Shown here piece after piece: positions 24,942 to 33,183 of a DNA stretch of 64,000 bases. The DNA lies in the NCBI RefSeq assembly GCF_965208485.1, contig NZ_OZ242344.1, positions 620,001-684,000 on the forward strand. The letters are read 5' to 3'. The notes under the pieces were generated by a model. The model had not been told where the DNA came from. It did not search any database and saw only the letters and a program-made list of their open reading frames with translations. The first letter of the stretch is position 1. Each line of letters starts with the position of its first letter. A program made the translations under genes and the position numbers. The stretch comes from Poriferisodalis sp965208485 (GTDB lineage: Bacteria; Actinomycetota; Acidimicrobiia; Acidimicrobiales; Poriferisodalaceae).

Positions 24942-25038
24942 TGGTGTGTCGCTGAAATGGCTGGGGCTGAAGCAAGCCCATTCTTGCAGGTCAGCGAGCT
25001 GCATGATGCCCGGAGGAAAACTGCGACACACCACTAGG
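24937..25038. repeat. MITE-like inverted-repeat element 3 (16-bp perfect arms)
   Basis: Arms CCTAGTGGTGTGTCGC (24937-24952) and its exact complement (25023-25038) enclose a 70-bp core with GCAGGTCAG. Overall length 102 bp. The core position and the CTAG ends match elements 1 and 2 at 32850-33060, yet the arm sequence is different. The left end creates the TAG stop of the preceding gene. Confidence 0.8.
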
Positions 25039-25327
25039 AGGGTGGTCGGTTATTGGGGTTTGTGGTTGGTGTTGTGGGCTGGCGGGTGCGGGTGTGTGGC
25101 TGGTGGTGTGACGGGGTCGGGGGTGTGTGTCAGGCGATGATGCCGAGGCGGCCGGCGAGGTCCAGGTTGAGCGCTGCGACGCGCAGGTCGAGCCAGGCGT
25201 TGGTTTTGTCGAGGCCGCGCCAGGGCAGTTTGGCGGTGCGGGCTTTGATGTGGGCGATCTTGGGGCTGCGTTCATTCGTGGCCAGCGGATGCACGCTGCT
25301 TGCCGAGCGCTGCTCTCGTCCGGCCAA
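25039..25327 (-). mobile_element. IS remnant: transposase C terminus and one IS end
   Basis: On the - strand, 25327-25130 encodes KIAHIKARTAKLPWRGLDKT and NAWLDLRVAALNLDLAGRLG followed by a stop, a typical DDE transposase C terminus. The region between this stop and 25038 is strongly G/T-rich on + strand and ends in CTAGGAGGGTGGTCGG, which resembles the arm of element 2 (CTAGGAGGCTGGTCGG). The N-terminal transposase part and the other IS end are missing. Confidence 0.6.
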
Positions 25328-25659
25328 CCGTTGGTCATCTCACCACTCGTCCTAGGTGAACGGCTCATGTGCCAGTTTCACCCCGCGGTGACACAGGCGG
25401 TGCGGATATGGGATGGGAATTCCGGGACGAGTTCGCCGGAGCCTCGCTCGGGGTCAGTCGCTGGAGCGGAGCACGCCTCGCTCGGCCAGATCGGCTATCT
25501 CGGGGAGCCTTCGCGTTTTTGCGGGATGGGGCTGCTGGACTCGGTGGTGTCAGGTTAGGTGGTGAGGATGCCGCGGCACTGGCCGACGGCGCGTGCTAGG
25601 ACAAGATCCCGGCGGCGGGATCCGCCTGCCGCCAGGCCAAACCGGAAGGTTGCCCCGAC
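25328..25659. other. Stretch without a recognisable gene
   Basis: Follows the IS remnant and precedes the LEH-like gene. Open frames exist but none resembles a known protein or has a convincing ribosome site. A GGAAGG ribosome site for the next gene lies at its end. Confidence 0.5.
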
Positions 25660-26055
25660 ATGACTGATTCGACTGCTTCCGCTGACACCCCCACCGAGGT
25701 CGTCGGCAAGTTCATCGCCTGCATCGAGGCGAAGGACCTCGACGGCGCTGCTGCCCATGTGTCCGCCGATGTCTATTACGACAATGTGCCGGTCGGCGAC
25801 ATGACTGGCCCGGATGCCATGAAGGAGTTCCTCAGCGGCCTGACAAAGGGCGACGGACCCGTGGAGTTCGAGGTCCTGCGACAGACGGCCACCGGCAACA
25901 CGGTCATGAACGAGCGCGTCGACCGTTTCCACACCGGCTCAGGCCGCCTCATCGAGCTGCCGGTAATGGGCATCTTCGAGGTCAACGACGGGCTGATCAC
26001 CTTCTGGCGGGACTACTTCGACAACGGCATGTTCATGCGCCAGATCAAGGGCTGA
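25660..26055 (+). CDS. Limonene-1,2-epoxide hydrolase-like (SnoaL fold) protein
   Basis: A 131-residue cone-shaped alpha-beta protein. VYYDNVPVGDMTGPDAMKEF, then VMNERVDRF and LPVMGIFEVNDGLITFWRDY match limonene-epoxide-hydrolase-type proteins; the catalytic Asp-Arg-Asp set would be NERVDRF and WRDYFD. Start ATG 25660. Seven bases after its stop the SDR gene starts, so they form a pair, plausibly opening an epoxide or hydrating a small molecule that the SDR then oxidises. Several SnoaL-fold relatives are not enzymes. Confidence 0.78.
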   Translation: MTDSTASADTPTEVVGKFIACIEAKDLDGAAAHVSADVYYDNVPVGDMTGPDAMKEFLSGLTKGDGPVEFEVLRQTATGNTVMNERVDRFHTGSGRLIELPVMGIFEVNDGLITFWRDYFDNGMFMRQIKG

Positions 26056-26062
26056 ACCCGCT

Positions 26063-26842
26063 GTGGCGTACCAGTACGAAGGCTTCGACCTCACTGGCAA
26101 AGTCGCAGTCATCACCGGGGGCAACGGCGGCATCGGGCTTGGCTATGCCCGCGGCGTCGCCGCTGCCGGCGCCGACGTCAGCATCTGGGGCACCAGTCCG
26201 GAAAAGAACGCTGCGGCCGAGGCCGAGCTGCAAGAGATCAACCCGTCCGCGAGCGCGCTGCGCTGCGACGTCTCCGACCAGGAACAGGTCGAGGAGTCCA
26301 TGGCAGCGGTCGTGGAGCGCTACGGGCGCATCGACGCCTGCTTTCCCAATGCCGGCATCGGCACCCAGAACCAGCAGGGTTTCCACGAGCACTCCGATGA
26401 GGACTGGTTCAGCGTCATCGACGTGAACCTGCACGGCGTGTTCTTTACGCTGCGCGCCGCCACCCGGCAGATGATTGCCCAAGGCGAGGGCGGCGCCTTG
26501 GTGCTCACCTCGAGTGGCACAGCAATCCAGGGCGCTGCCCGCGGGCAGGCGTATGCAGCTACCAAAGGAGCCATGCTGGCGATGATGATGGGCCTGTCGG
26601 TCGAGATGGCCCGCTACAAGATCACTGCGAACGCCATCATCCCCGGCTGGATCGATACGGCGATGACCGAGCGCCTCTTCAACTGGGACAAGTTCGTCGC
26701 CAACGTGATGCCGCGCATCCCGATGCGCCGCTGGGGCGTGCCTGACGACTTCGGCCCGATCGCGGTGTATCTGATGAGCGACGCCTCTCGCTGGCACACC
26801 GGCGACGTCATCAAGATCGACGGCGGTTTCAGCATTTTCTGA
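26063..26842 (+). CDS. Short-chain dehydrogenase/reductase
   Basis: A 259-residue classical SDR. Cofactor site TGGNGGIGLG, the NAG motif (FPNAGIG), catalytic Ser in LVLTSSGTA, YAATK with the catalytic Tyr and Lys, then PGWIDTAMTE and IKIDGGFS at the C terminus. Start GTG 26063, immediately after the LEH-like gene. Likely an NAD(P)-dependent alcohol dehydrogenase or ketoreductase; substrate not determinable. Confidence 0.88.
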   Translation: MAYQYEGFDLTGKVAVITGGNGGIGLGYARGVAAAGADVSIWGTSPEKNAAAEAELQEINPSASALRCDVSDQEQVEESMAAVVERYGRIDACFPNAGIGTQNQQGFHEHSDEDWFSVIDVNLHGVFFTLRAATRQMIAQGEGGALVLTSSGTAIQGAARGQAYAATKGAMLAMMMGLSVEMARYKITANAIIPGWIDTAMTERLFNWDKFVANVMPRIPMRRWGVPDDFGPIAVYLMSDASRWHTGDVIKIDGGFSIF

Positions 26843-26925
26843 CACCCTCAGCCTCCCGGCAGAGCTGCCGATTTACGAAGCTGCGTTAGGTTTTTGTGCT
26901 GCACGCTGAGCCAAGGGGGAACATC

Positions 26926-27355
26926 GTGGAGGAATACGACATCCACATCAAGAACGGCACGATCGTGGACGGGACACGCGTGCCGAGCTTCCGGGGAGAC
27001 CTGTGGATCTCCGACGGACGGATAGCCCAGATCGGCGGACGACCCGACAAGCCGTCCAAAGAAGTCATCGATGCGGGCGGCTGCATCGCTCGCAGCGCAC
27101 GCAGCCGGATTCAAGGATCGCGGTATGCTGAAAGAAGGCGCACCGGCCGATGTGCTCGTCTATGACATGGACGAACTGGCCATCGATCCCGAGTGGATCG
27201 GCGAGGCGGTCTACGACCTGCCAGGCGGCGAATGGCGCCGGGTGCAGCGTGCGCACAGGTACCGGCACATCCTGGTGAACGGCGTCGAGACGTTCCGTGA
27301 CGGCGAGCGCGCGGGTGCAACCCCCGGCAAGCTCCTGCGTCACGGCCGCGGTTAG
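26926..27355 (+). pseudogene. Amidohydrolase (N-acyl-D-amino-acid deacylase-like) remnant, middle deleted
   Basis: Codons from GTG 26926 give the N terminus of a D-aminoacylase-type amidohydrolase: YDIHIKNGTIVDGTRVPSFR, DLWISDGRIAQIGG and VIDAGGCI. Instead of the expected metal site (GFxDxHTHYD) the sequence jumps, out of frame, to the C terminus AAHAAGFKDRGMLKEGAPAD, VLVYDMDELAIDPEWIGEAV and RHILVNGVETFRDGE, ending at 27355. Around 400 codons, including the whole catalytic barrel, are gone. Non-functional. Confidence 0.8.
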
Positions 27356-27494
27356 CGGCCGGTCAGGCACGTCGCGGCTAGCGGCTGCTAGTGCCGCATC
27401 AGGCAACCTTCGCCGTGACGGTGATTGCTGGAAGGCTTGAAATCAAGCGGATGGGCGGCGTCGGCCACCGCGCAAACGTTTGCTGACGCGGCTG

Positions 27495-28736
27495 CTAGTT
27501 CGCAGCGATCACCTCGGCGAGGGCGGCGACGCCGTCGCGGATGTCGTCATCGGACAGGCTGCCGAAGCACAGCCGCATCCGGCACGCACCCCACGCCGGG
27601 TCGACCGACCACGCCGCTCCCTCGTTGAACTGGATGCCCCGCTCCGCCGCGGGCGCCAAGTAGCGCGCCGTGTCGGTGCCGGGCGGGAACGTCAGCCACA
27701 CGAAGATGCCGCCCTTGGGGTCGGTCACCTGCACCGGCCCGCCGAGCTTGATCGCCACACGCGACAAGGCACCGAGGTGCGTGTTCACTGCGCGACGGAT
27801 CACTCGGCACTTCGCCTGCAAGGTGTCCCGCAGCTGGCTCACATGGTCGTCGAAGTGGGCGCTCGCATATTCGGCCAGCACGAGCTGCTCCAGTGCGCCG
27901 GTACCGGCATCGTCCTTCAGGGCAGCGAACTGCCGGATGATCGGCACGTCGGCCACCAAGTAGCCGACCCGAAGCGCAGGGGCAATCGACTTCGAGAACG
28001 AGCCGCAGTAGACGACGGCGCTCTGCCCCTCCGACTCGGCGCAGTCCAGCGCCCGCAGTGTTGGCGGACGCTCGCCGGTCCACTGCAGGTCGGTGTAACA
28101 CTCGTCCTCGAAGATCGGCACCCCGAACCGGTGGGCGATTGCCAGGATCTGCCGCCGGCGCTCGACGGGCATGACCGAACCGGTGGGGTTCTGCACGGTC
28201 GGGATGGTGTAGACGAACCGCGGCGGCGTGCCGGCTGCAGCCAGCTCGTCGAGCAGCGATTCGAGGCGCTCGGGGATGATCCCGTCGTCGTCGAGCTCGG
28301 CTCCGACGCAGCTCGCGCCGCGGCGCTTCACCTTCGAGATCATCCCCCCGTATGTCGCCTCTTCGGCAACCACGACGTCGCCTGGACGCAGGAACGCTGC
28401 ATTGACCAGGTCGAGGGCCTGCAGTGAGCCGGACACCACCAGCACCTGATCGGGATCGGTGGTCATGTGGGCGTTCGCAGCGAGCGATTCGGCGACGAAG
28501 CTCCGCAATCCCTCGAACCCTTGCGGGTTGCCGCCGAGGTTGTAGGTGGCCAGGTTCGATCCGTGCTTGGCCAGCACCGCCATAGCGGCTTCGGTCAGTC
28601 CGCCGACCGGCACACTGGGCGAATCGTTGTTGCCGCCCACGAAGCTGTACTTCGGGATCGGTGACCACACACCCGCGGGTGCGGGCAGCCCCTCGGCCAT
28701 CTTGGGGGCCATGTCGAACGCCGGCATGGGTCTCAA
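27495..28736 (-). CDS. PLP-dependent aminotransferase (class I/II, 2-aminoadipate type)
   Basis: A 413-residue fold-type I aminotransferase. YNLGGNPQGFEGLRSFVAES, then VLVVSGSLQALDLVNAAFLR, YTIPTVQNPTGSVMPVERR, EDECYTDLQW and the PLP lysine in GSFSKSIAPALRVGYL. This order is that of the MocR-type/LysN aminotransferases without the DNA-binding domain. It forms external aldimines with an amino acid and a 2-oxoacid; specificity is unknown. Its start overlaps the stop of the SnoaL-like gene upstream as ATGA, so both are one operon. Confidence 0.87.
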   Translation of the reverse strand: MRPMPAFDMAPKMAEGLPAPAGVWSPIPKYSFVGGNNDSPSVPVGGLTEAAMAVLAKHGSNLATYNLGGNPQGFEGLRSFVAESLAANAHMTTDPDQVLVVSGSLQALDLVNAAFLRPGDVVVAEEATYGGMISKVKRRGASCVGAELDDDGIIPERLESLLDELAAAGTPPRFVYTIPTVQNPTGSVMPVERRRQILAIAHRFGVPIFEDECYTDLQWTGERPPTLRALDCAESEGQSAVVYCGSFSKSIAPALRVGYLVADVPIIRQFAALKDDAGTGALEQLVLAEYASAHFDDHVSQLRDTLQAKCRVIRRAVNTHLGALSRVAIKLGGPVQVTDPKGGIFVWLTFPPGTDTARYLAPAAERGIQFNEGAAWSVDPAWGACRMRLCFGSLSDDDIRDGVAALAEVIAAN

Positions 28737-29158
28737 GCGTCCGAGACCACGATCCGCTGCTCGAACAGCCAGCCGCCATCGGCCCTGCGGACGATGTCGT
28801 CGTAGTGGCCGACCAGCAGGATCCGTCCGCCGTCAGCCAGGGGCTTCACCATCTGCAGGTGACTGAGCACGGTGGCCCGTTCGTTGTCGCCCTTCACCGG
28901 ATCGACGACGACGTTGGTCACCCAGTGCTGTGCGGAAACGAACTCGGCGTACTGCTCCTCGGTGGCAGAGGCGGCGGCGAACGCACACAGCTCGTCGCGG
29001 CCGGTGAAGGTGCCGACGATCCCGATGAACCGCCCATCCAGCGTGAAGGTGTTGGCGTAGCCGTCGGCGTCGCCGGTGTCGATCGCCTTGTTGCAGCGAG
29101 AGATCAGATCCCTGATCTCCACCCGGTCATCGTTCGTCACGGTCACGGCATTCCCCAA
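28733..29158 (-). CDS. SnoaL-like (NTF2-fold) protein
   Basis: A 141-residue protein: VEIRDLISRCNKAIDTGDAD, YANTFTLDGRF, SAQHWVTNVVVDP, LVGHYDDIVRRADGGWLFEQ and RIVVSD, the standard SnoaL_4/nuclear-transport-factor-2-like pattern. Similar proteins occur next to ring-hydroxylating dioxygenases or as polyketide cyclases. First gene of a two-gene unit with the aminotransferase (ATGA overlap). Confidence 0.8.
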   Translation of the reverse strand: MGNAVTVTNDDRVEIRDLISRCNKAIDTGDADGYANTFTLDGRFIGIVGTFTGRDELCAFAAASATEEQYAEFVSAQHWVTNVVVDPVKGDNERATVLSHLQMVKPLADGGRILLVGHYDDIVRRADGGWLFEQRIVVSDA

Positions 29159-29231
29159 GGTTCACGCTGTATTTCGATGTGAACCTACTTCGGCGTCGAA
29201 CAGCCGGCAGCGGAGCTCAGTGTCATTAGCT

Positions 29232-29256
29232 ATGCCTACCAACTGGTAGCAGGCAT
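29232..29256. promoter_or_regulatory. Imperfect palindrome, possible operator
   Basis: ATGCCT-ACCAACTGGT-AGC-AGGCAT: outer ATGCCT/AGGCAT and inner CTACCA/TGGTAG pairs. It sits between the divergent SnoaL-like and ABC ATPase genes, where a repressor site would be expected. No regulator gene is adjacent. Confidence 0.3.
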
Positions 29257-29324
29257 CGTCATCACCTGGCATTCACCCTTCTGGATATCTTCGAACGCGG
29301 TTGCATATACTTCTGTCGGTGCGC

Positions 29325-30656
29325 ATGGTCCGGGCATTTCGGTCACAGCGACGCAGGCGAGGTACGGCTCCCGCTGAGTCGGACGCACGGCTCGGCAACA
29401 GCCATGATCGCCACTGGCCCGGGGCTCGATCCATTGTCCTCGACAACGTCACGCACTCCTACGGACCCCTGCAAGCCGTTCAGACATCTGCCGACGTCGA
29501 CGCCCCGGCCGGGCCAGCGGCGAGCGAGTACTCGGTGCGCGAACTGTCGCTGCGGGTCGAGCCCGGCGAGTCAGTTGCCCTGCTCGGCCCGAGCGGGTGC
29601 GGCAAGACAACGCTGCTTCGCCTGATTGCGGGGCTGGAACGCCCCCTCGCAGGCACTATTCAGCTCGGCGACCGGTTCGTGGCAGGCCCGCCAGGCCGCG
29701 GTGGCACTTGGGTGGCGCCGGAGTCGCGCCGGGTGGGGATGGTGTTCCAGGACTGGGCACTCTTCGGGCACCTCACCGTTGGCCGCAACGTCGGCTATGG
29801 GCTCGAACGCGCCAAGCGAACACCCCGCCGTATCGGCGAAGCACTTGATCTCGTGGGCTTGGCCGGGTTCGAGGACCGCCTGCCGTCGACCCTGTCAGGA
29901 GGGCAGCAGCAGCGAGTGGCCCTGGCTCGGGCATTGGCCCCGCACCCAGGGGTGTTGCTGCTCGACGAACCGTTCTCAAATCTCGACGCCTCATTGCGGG
30001 AAGAGGTCCGCAGCGAGGTCCGGCGATTGCTGATCGAGCTGGGCATCACGGCAGTGTTCGTCACCCACGACCAAGACGAGGCCTTCGTGGTGGGCGACAG
30101 AGTCGGCGTGCTGCGCGACGGCCGCCTCATGCAAGTCGACACGCCTGACGAGATGTATCGCCAGCCGGTTGACCCGTTCGTAGCCGACTTCGTGGGCACC
30201 GCATCGTGGCTCCGCTGCGAGGCCGCCGGCGGCGTCGCGCACACAGCGCTCGGCCGCCTCCCCGTGGGCGGCACGGCATCAAACAGTGACAACGGTGCGT
30301 GGGAAGCAACTGCCCCGTCCGGCATCGTGGATGTGATGCTCCGCCCCGAGCAGCTTCGGCTGGGTGCGGGAACCGGCGCAGAGGTCGAGCTGGTGGAGTT
30401 CTACGGCCACGACTCGATGGTGGTGGCAAACCTTGACGGCACGCGACTGCGCGTGCGCTGCGGTCCCGATCCCGCCGTACGCCGCGGCGACCCGGTCGCC
30501 GTCGAGTTCATCGGCACCGAAGTCATGGCATTCGAATCAGCCGGTCGATCTGCCCACAGCGTCTACACCGAGACCCTGGAACGGGCAGAAATGCGCTCGC
30601 CCAGAGCCAGCGAAGGGTCGGCGACACCTGCCGAGCTGGAGCTGTTCGCTGACTGA
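29325..30656 (+). CDS. ABC transporter ATP-binding protein (FbpC/PotA-like)
   Basis: A 443-residue ATPase from ATG 29325 (GTG 29319 and TTG 29301 are alternatives). Walker A GPSGCGKTT, Q-loop VFQDWALFGHL, signature LSGGQQQRVALARAL, Walker B GVLLLDEPFSNLD and H-switch FVTHDQDEAF. After it, QVDTPDEMYRQPVDPFVADF and a TOBE-like domain (MLRPEQLRLGAG) place it with Fe(III)/polyamine/sulfate importers. There is an unusual ~25-residue insertion before the Walker A (about residues 50-75). No permease or binding-protein gene is adjacent, so it must pair with membrane parts encoded elsewhere. Confidence 0.87.
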   Translation: MVRAFRSQRRRRGTAPAESDARLGNSHDRHWPGARSIVLDNVTHSYGPLQAVQTSADVDAPAGPAASEYSVRELSLRVEPGESVALLGPSGCGKTTLLRLIAGLERPLAGTIQLGDRFVAGPPGRGGTWVAPESRRVGMVFQDWALFGHLTVGRNVGYGLERAKRTPRRIGEALDLVGLAGFEDRLPSTLSGGQQQRVALARALAPHPGVLLLDEPFSNLDASLREEVRSEVRRLLIELGITAVFVTHDQDEAFVVGDRVGVLRDGRLMQVDTPDEMYRQPVDPFVADFVGTASWLRCEAAGGVAHTALGRLPVGGTASNSDNGAWEATAPSGIVDVMLRPEQLRLGAGTGAEVELVEFYGHDSMVVANLDGTRLRVRCGPDPAVRRGDPVAVEFIGTEVMAFESAGRSAHSVYTETLERAEMRSPRASEGSATPAELELFAD

Positions 30657-30701
30657 TCGCTACGCTCTCGGGCGCGCAGGGCAATAGGCGAATGAACCGA
30701 G

Positions 30702-31628
30702 TCAGGCCGCTTGGACCCGCAGGGGCGCGATGACCTGTTCGGCGAACCGGTGGGCCGGCTCGGCGCTGTCGGGGTTGCCGAAGTCCAGCACGAAGTGGCG
30801 GATGCCCACTTCGGCCAGCGAGGCCAGGAACTCGACGTACTCCGCTGATTCGCTGTCGGTCGTCGGCAGCGCCCGCTCGACGGTGGTCGACATCTCGACG
30901 TGTGCGGGGTCACGGCCCAGCCGGTCGAGCTCGTCCGCCACGATGCCGCACTTGCGCTTCAGCGATTCGAGATCGCGCCGCCACGGCGTGTTCCAGATGT
31001 CGGCATGACGGGCAGCGACCTTCAGGCCGATCTGCTCGCCTGAGGCCCCGATGCAGATGGGCGGAGGCACCTCGGGCAGGGGCGGCGCTGCTGCGCCCTC
31101 GATGCGGAAGTGCTCGCCCTCGAAGCTGGGGTCGTCCTGCGTCCACATCAGGCGGCAGATCGTGACCACCTCTTCGAGTTGGGCGAATCGCACCTTGGGC
31201 GGCGGGAACTCGTAGCCGTATGCCTCGTATTCGTCGCCCCGCCAACCGGCCCCGATGCCGAGGATGAACCGGTTGCCCGACAGGTACTGCAGCGTGGCCG
31301 CCATCTTCGCGGTGAGTGCCGGCGGCCGGTAGCCGTGTCCGAGCACGTGGTGGCACAGCTGCACGCCGGGCAGGCGGGCCGCGCACCAGGTGATGGCGGT
31401 CCAGGCTTCGAGGAACGGATCTGTCTTGGCGTCGAACCCGTAGAAGTGATCGGCGATCCACAGTGAGTCGAAGTGCCCGATCACCTCGGGCAGCAGCCAT
31501 TCCACCTGGTCGGCCACGATCGGGCGGTGGTCGCTCCATCGGTTGCCGATGCACGGCGACAGCCACCCGAACCTGAGCGCGTTCTCAGTAGAGATCGCGT
31601 GGGCAGAAGAGCCTTCTCGTTGTGGCAC
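30702..31628 (-). CDS. LLM-class (F420/FMN-dependent) oxidoreductase
   Basis: A 308-residue luciferase-like TIM barrel. RFGWLSPCIG, HFDSLWIADHFYGF, LPGVQLCHHVLGHGYRPPAL, then ATLQYLSGNRFILGIGAGWR and PPICIGASGEQIGLKVAARH are typical of F420-dependent LLM enzymes. GTG 31628 with GGGAG upstream is preferred to ATG 31661. The ribosome site and the longer start both lie in the third copy of the dispersed repeat, so the leader of this gene was delivered by the repeat. Substrate unknown. Confidence 0.85.
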   Translation of the reverse strand: MPQREGSSAHAISTENALRFGWLSPCIGNRWSDHRPIVADQVEWLLPEVIGHFDSLWIADHFYGFDAKTDPFLEAWTAITWCAARLPGVQLCHHVLGHGYRPPALTAKMAATLQYLSGNRFILGIGAGWRGDEYEAYGYEFPPPKVRFAQLEEVVTICRLMWTQDDPSFEGEHFRIEGAAAPPLPEVPPPICIGASGEQIGLKVAARHADIWNTPWRRDLESLKRKCGIVADELDRLGRDPAHVEMSTTVERALPTTDSESAEYVEFLASLAEVGIRHFVLDFGNPDSAEPAHRFAEQVIAPLRVQAA

Positions 31629-31632
31629 CGAT

Positions 31633-31702
31633 TGTCTCCCGCTCTTGTTCGCTCCGCTCACGGGCCGCTCGGGCCACGGCTGCGCCTACCGGCTCAGCCT
31701 CT
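31633..31702. repeat. Dispersed intergenic repeat, copy 3 (70-bp form)
   Basis: Same ends as the copies at 2941 and 22024 but about 15 bp shorter internally. It separates the carboxylase-like gene from the LLM gene and appears to provide the LLM ribosome site. Confidence 0.72.
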
Positions 31703-31718
31703 GAGTCACGGCGTCACG

Positions 31719-32828
31719 CTAATCGGGCGCGTGCCGGGCGCTCAGGGACGTGCGGCGTTCAGGAGCGCACGGCGTGCTTGTTGGGTCGCCGGGCAGCTCT
31801 TCGAGCACCGGCTGGGCCAGCTCCACGAACGTGCACGCCAGCCTGCGGGTCTCGCGGGGATCGATGAGGTCGACGACGTCGCCATGCATGGCTGCCTTGA
31901 ACGGCGAGCACAGGCGCAGCAGCCGCTCCTCGATCATCTCTCGGTGCGCTTCGGGATCGGGCGCTGCGTCGATTTCGCGCCGGTACGCCGCGGCCACCCC
32001 GCCCTCGATGGGAATGCCGCCCCACTCCCCCGCGGGCCAGCCGAACCGCAGGTTGAGATTGTGCGGCAGGCCGATGCTTTTGGGTGCGTCGGCCGCTACG
32101 CCGTAGGACTTGCGCACGTTGAACTCCACCTTCGGAACGCTGGCCTCGGCCGATGCGATCAGCGCTCGCACGCCGCGGCGCATGGTGGCCTTGCGCCCGG
32201 CGGCTGAGCCCAGCATGAACCCGGGCATGTCCAGGAAGATCGCCATGGGCAGGTTGAACGCATCACACAGGTCGACGAAGTGGGTGTACTTGTCGGCGCC
32301 GTCGCCGTCCATGGCGCCCGCCAGCCGCATCGGGTCGCTGCCGACCACGCCCACGCTGTAGCCGTCGAGCCGGGCGAAACCGGTGATGATCGCCCCGGCG
32401 TAGTGCTGGCGCATCTCGAAGAACTCTCCGTTGTCGACGACGTGGCGGATGAGCGCCCGTGCGTCGTAGCCGGCTCGCCGGTTCGTGGGAATGATGTTGA
32501 GCAGCTCATCGGGACGCCGGTCGAGCGGGTCGCCGGTGTCGACCCGGGGTGCCACCTGCGCCGTGGTGTTGGGCAGGTACGAGATGATGTTGCCATCGTC
32601 GTCGTATTCCGGACCGCCCATGAGACCGCCCATCTTGACGAACGAGCCAGGATCGGCCATCTTGGCGATGCGCTCGCGCACCGTGTAGCGCCCGCCCTGG
32701 TGCTGGCGGTCGATGCGCTCGGGCCCGCCCATCTCGGCGGCCAGCTCCTTGAGATACGCGATCTCTGCGACCGCGTTCTCCCAGGACATTCCCGGCTTCC
32801 ACGTCTCCCGATCCGGGTCAACAGGCAT
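31719..32828 (-). CDS. Acyl-CoA carboxylase beta-subunit-like protein with internal deletion
   Basis: A 369-residue relative of propionyl/acetyl-CoA carboxylase beta subunits, normally about 510-530. The N-terminal 85 residues are normal (RIDRQHQGGRYTVRERIAKM, GGPEYDDDGNIISYLPN). The sequence then jumps to the second carboxyltransferase half (APRVDTGDPLDRRPDELLNI, LIRHVVDNGEFFEM, MAIFLDMPGFMLGSAAGR, NLRFGWPAGEWGGIPIEGG). Most of the N-terminal crotonase-type subdomain is gone, yet the frame is kept. The missing part normally binds the acyl-CoA, so activity is doubtful. The C-terminal tail after GDPTSTPCAPE is low-complexity. Confidence 0.8.
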   Translation of the reverse strand: MPVDPDRETWKPGMSWENAVAEIAYLKELAAEMGGPERIDRQHQGGRYTVRERIAKMADPGSFVKMGGLMGGPEYDDDGNIISYLPNTTAQVAPRVDTGDPLDRRPDELLNIIPTNRRAGYDARALIRHVVDNGEFFEMRQHYAGAIITGFARLDGYSVGVVGSDPMRLAGAMDGDGADKYTHFVDLCDAFNLPMAIFLDMPGFMLGSAAGRKATMRRGVRALIASAEASVPKVEFNVRKSYGVAADAPKSIGLPHNLNLRFGWPAGEWGGIPIEGGVAAAYRREIDAAPDPEAHREMIEERLLRLCSPFKAAMHGDVVDLIDPRETRRLACTFVELAQPVLEELPGDPTSTPCAPERRTSLSARHAPD

Positions 32829-32849
32829 CCGTTCGCTCCGATCACACCG

Positions 32850-32956
32850 CTAGGAGACTGCTGAGCAATTGCCGAAATCGCCGATTCACGGACACAAAGC
32901 CGCAGGTCAGAGCGTTGCAGACTTGCCCGGATCCGAATAAATCAGCAGTCTCCTAG
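32850..32956. repeat. MITE-like inverted-repeat element 1 (15-bp perfect arms)
   Basis: CTAGGAGACTGCTGA at 32850-32864 and its exact complement at 32942-32956. The 107-bp element has GCAGGTCAG 52 bp from its left end. It abuts and shares CCTAG with element 2. Confidence 0.82.
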
Positions 32957-33060
32957 GAGGCTGGTCGGAAAAGGGGATCTTGCCGACACAGCAAGTCCCT
33001 GACCTGCGGGTTTGCATCTGACAAACGCCGAAATAGCGGCTTTCCGACCAGCCTCCTAGG
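32952..33060. repeat. MITE-like inverted-repeat element 2 (20-bp perfect arms)
   Basis: CCTAGGAGGCTGGTCGGAAA at 32952-32971 and its exact complement at 33041-33060. From CTAG to CTAG it is 107 bp, like element 1. In reverse orientation GCAGGTCAG lies exactly 52 bp from its end, as in element 1. The arms differ from those of element 1 but match each other perfectly. Confidence 0.85.
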
Positions 33061-33065
33061 GCTGT

Positions 33066-33095
33066 GCACGCGGCTGCGGCAACCGCAGTGCGTGC
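33066..33095 (-). terminator. Strong hairpin downstream of the YgjP-type gene
   Basis: GCACGC..TGCGG-CAA-CCGCA..GCGTGC: two stacked stems of 6 and 5 bp around a 3-base loop. It lies about 90 bases after the end of the metallopeptidase gene at 33184 on the - strand. No U-run follows, so termination is only a suggestion. Confidence 0.4.
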
Positions 33096-33183
33096 GCTAT
33101 CAGGTGCCCCTACGAATGTATGAGGCACCGACTGCCCATGCGTCGGGATCAATCGTGTACCAGCCAGCCGGTACAGCCTGCCG

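Noticed and set aside
25034..25060. CTAGGAGGGTGGTCGG as a fourth covarying element
   Set aside because: No matching right arm or GCAGGTCAG at the expected distance; better explained as the end of the adjacent IS remnant.
25127..25558. 143-codon + strand frame after the IS remnant
   Set aside because: Its first half is antisense to the transposase tail and the second half matches nothing I recognise.
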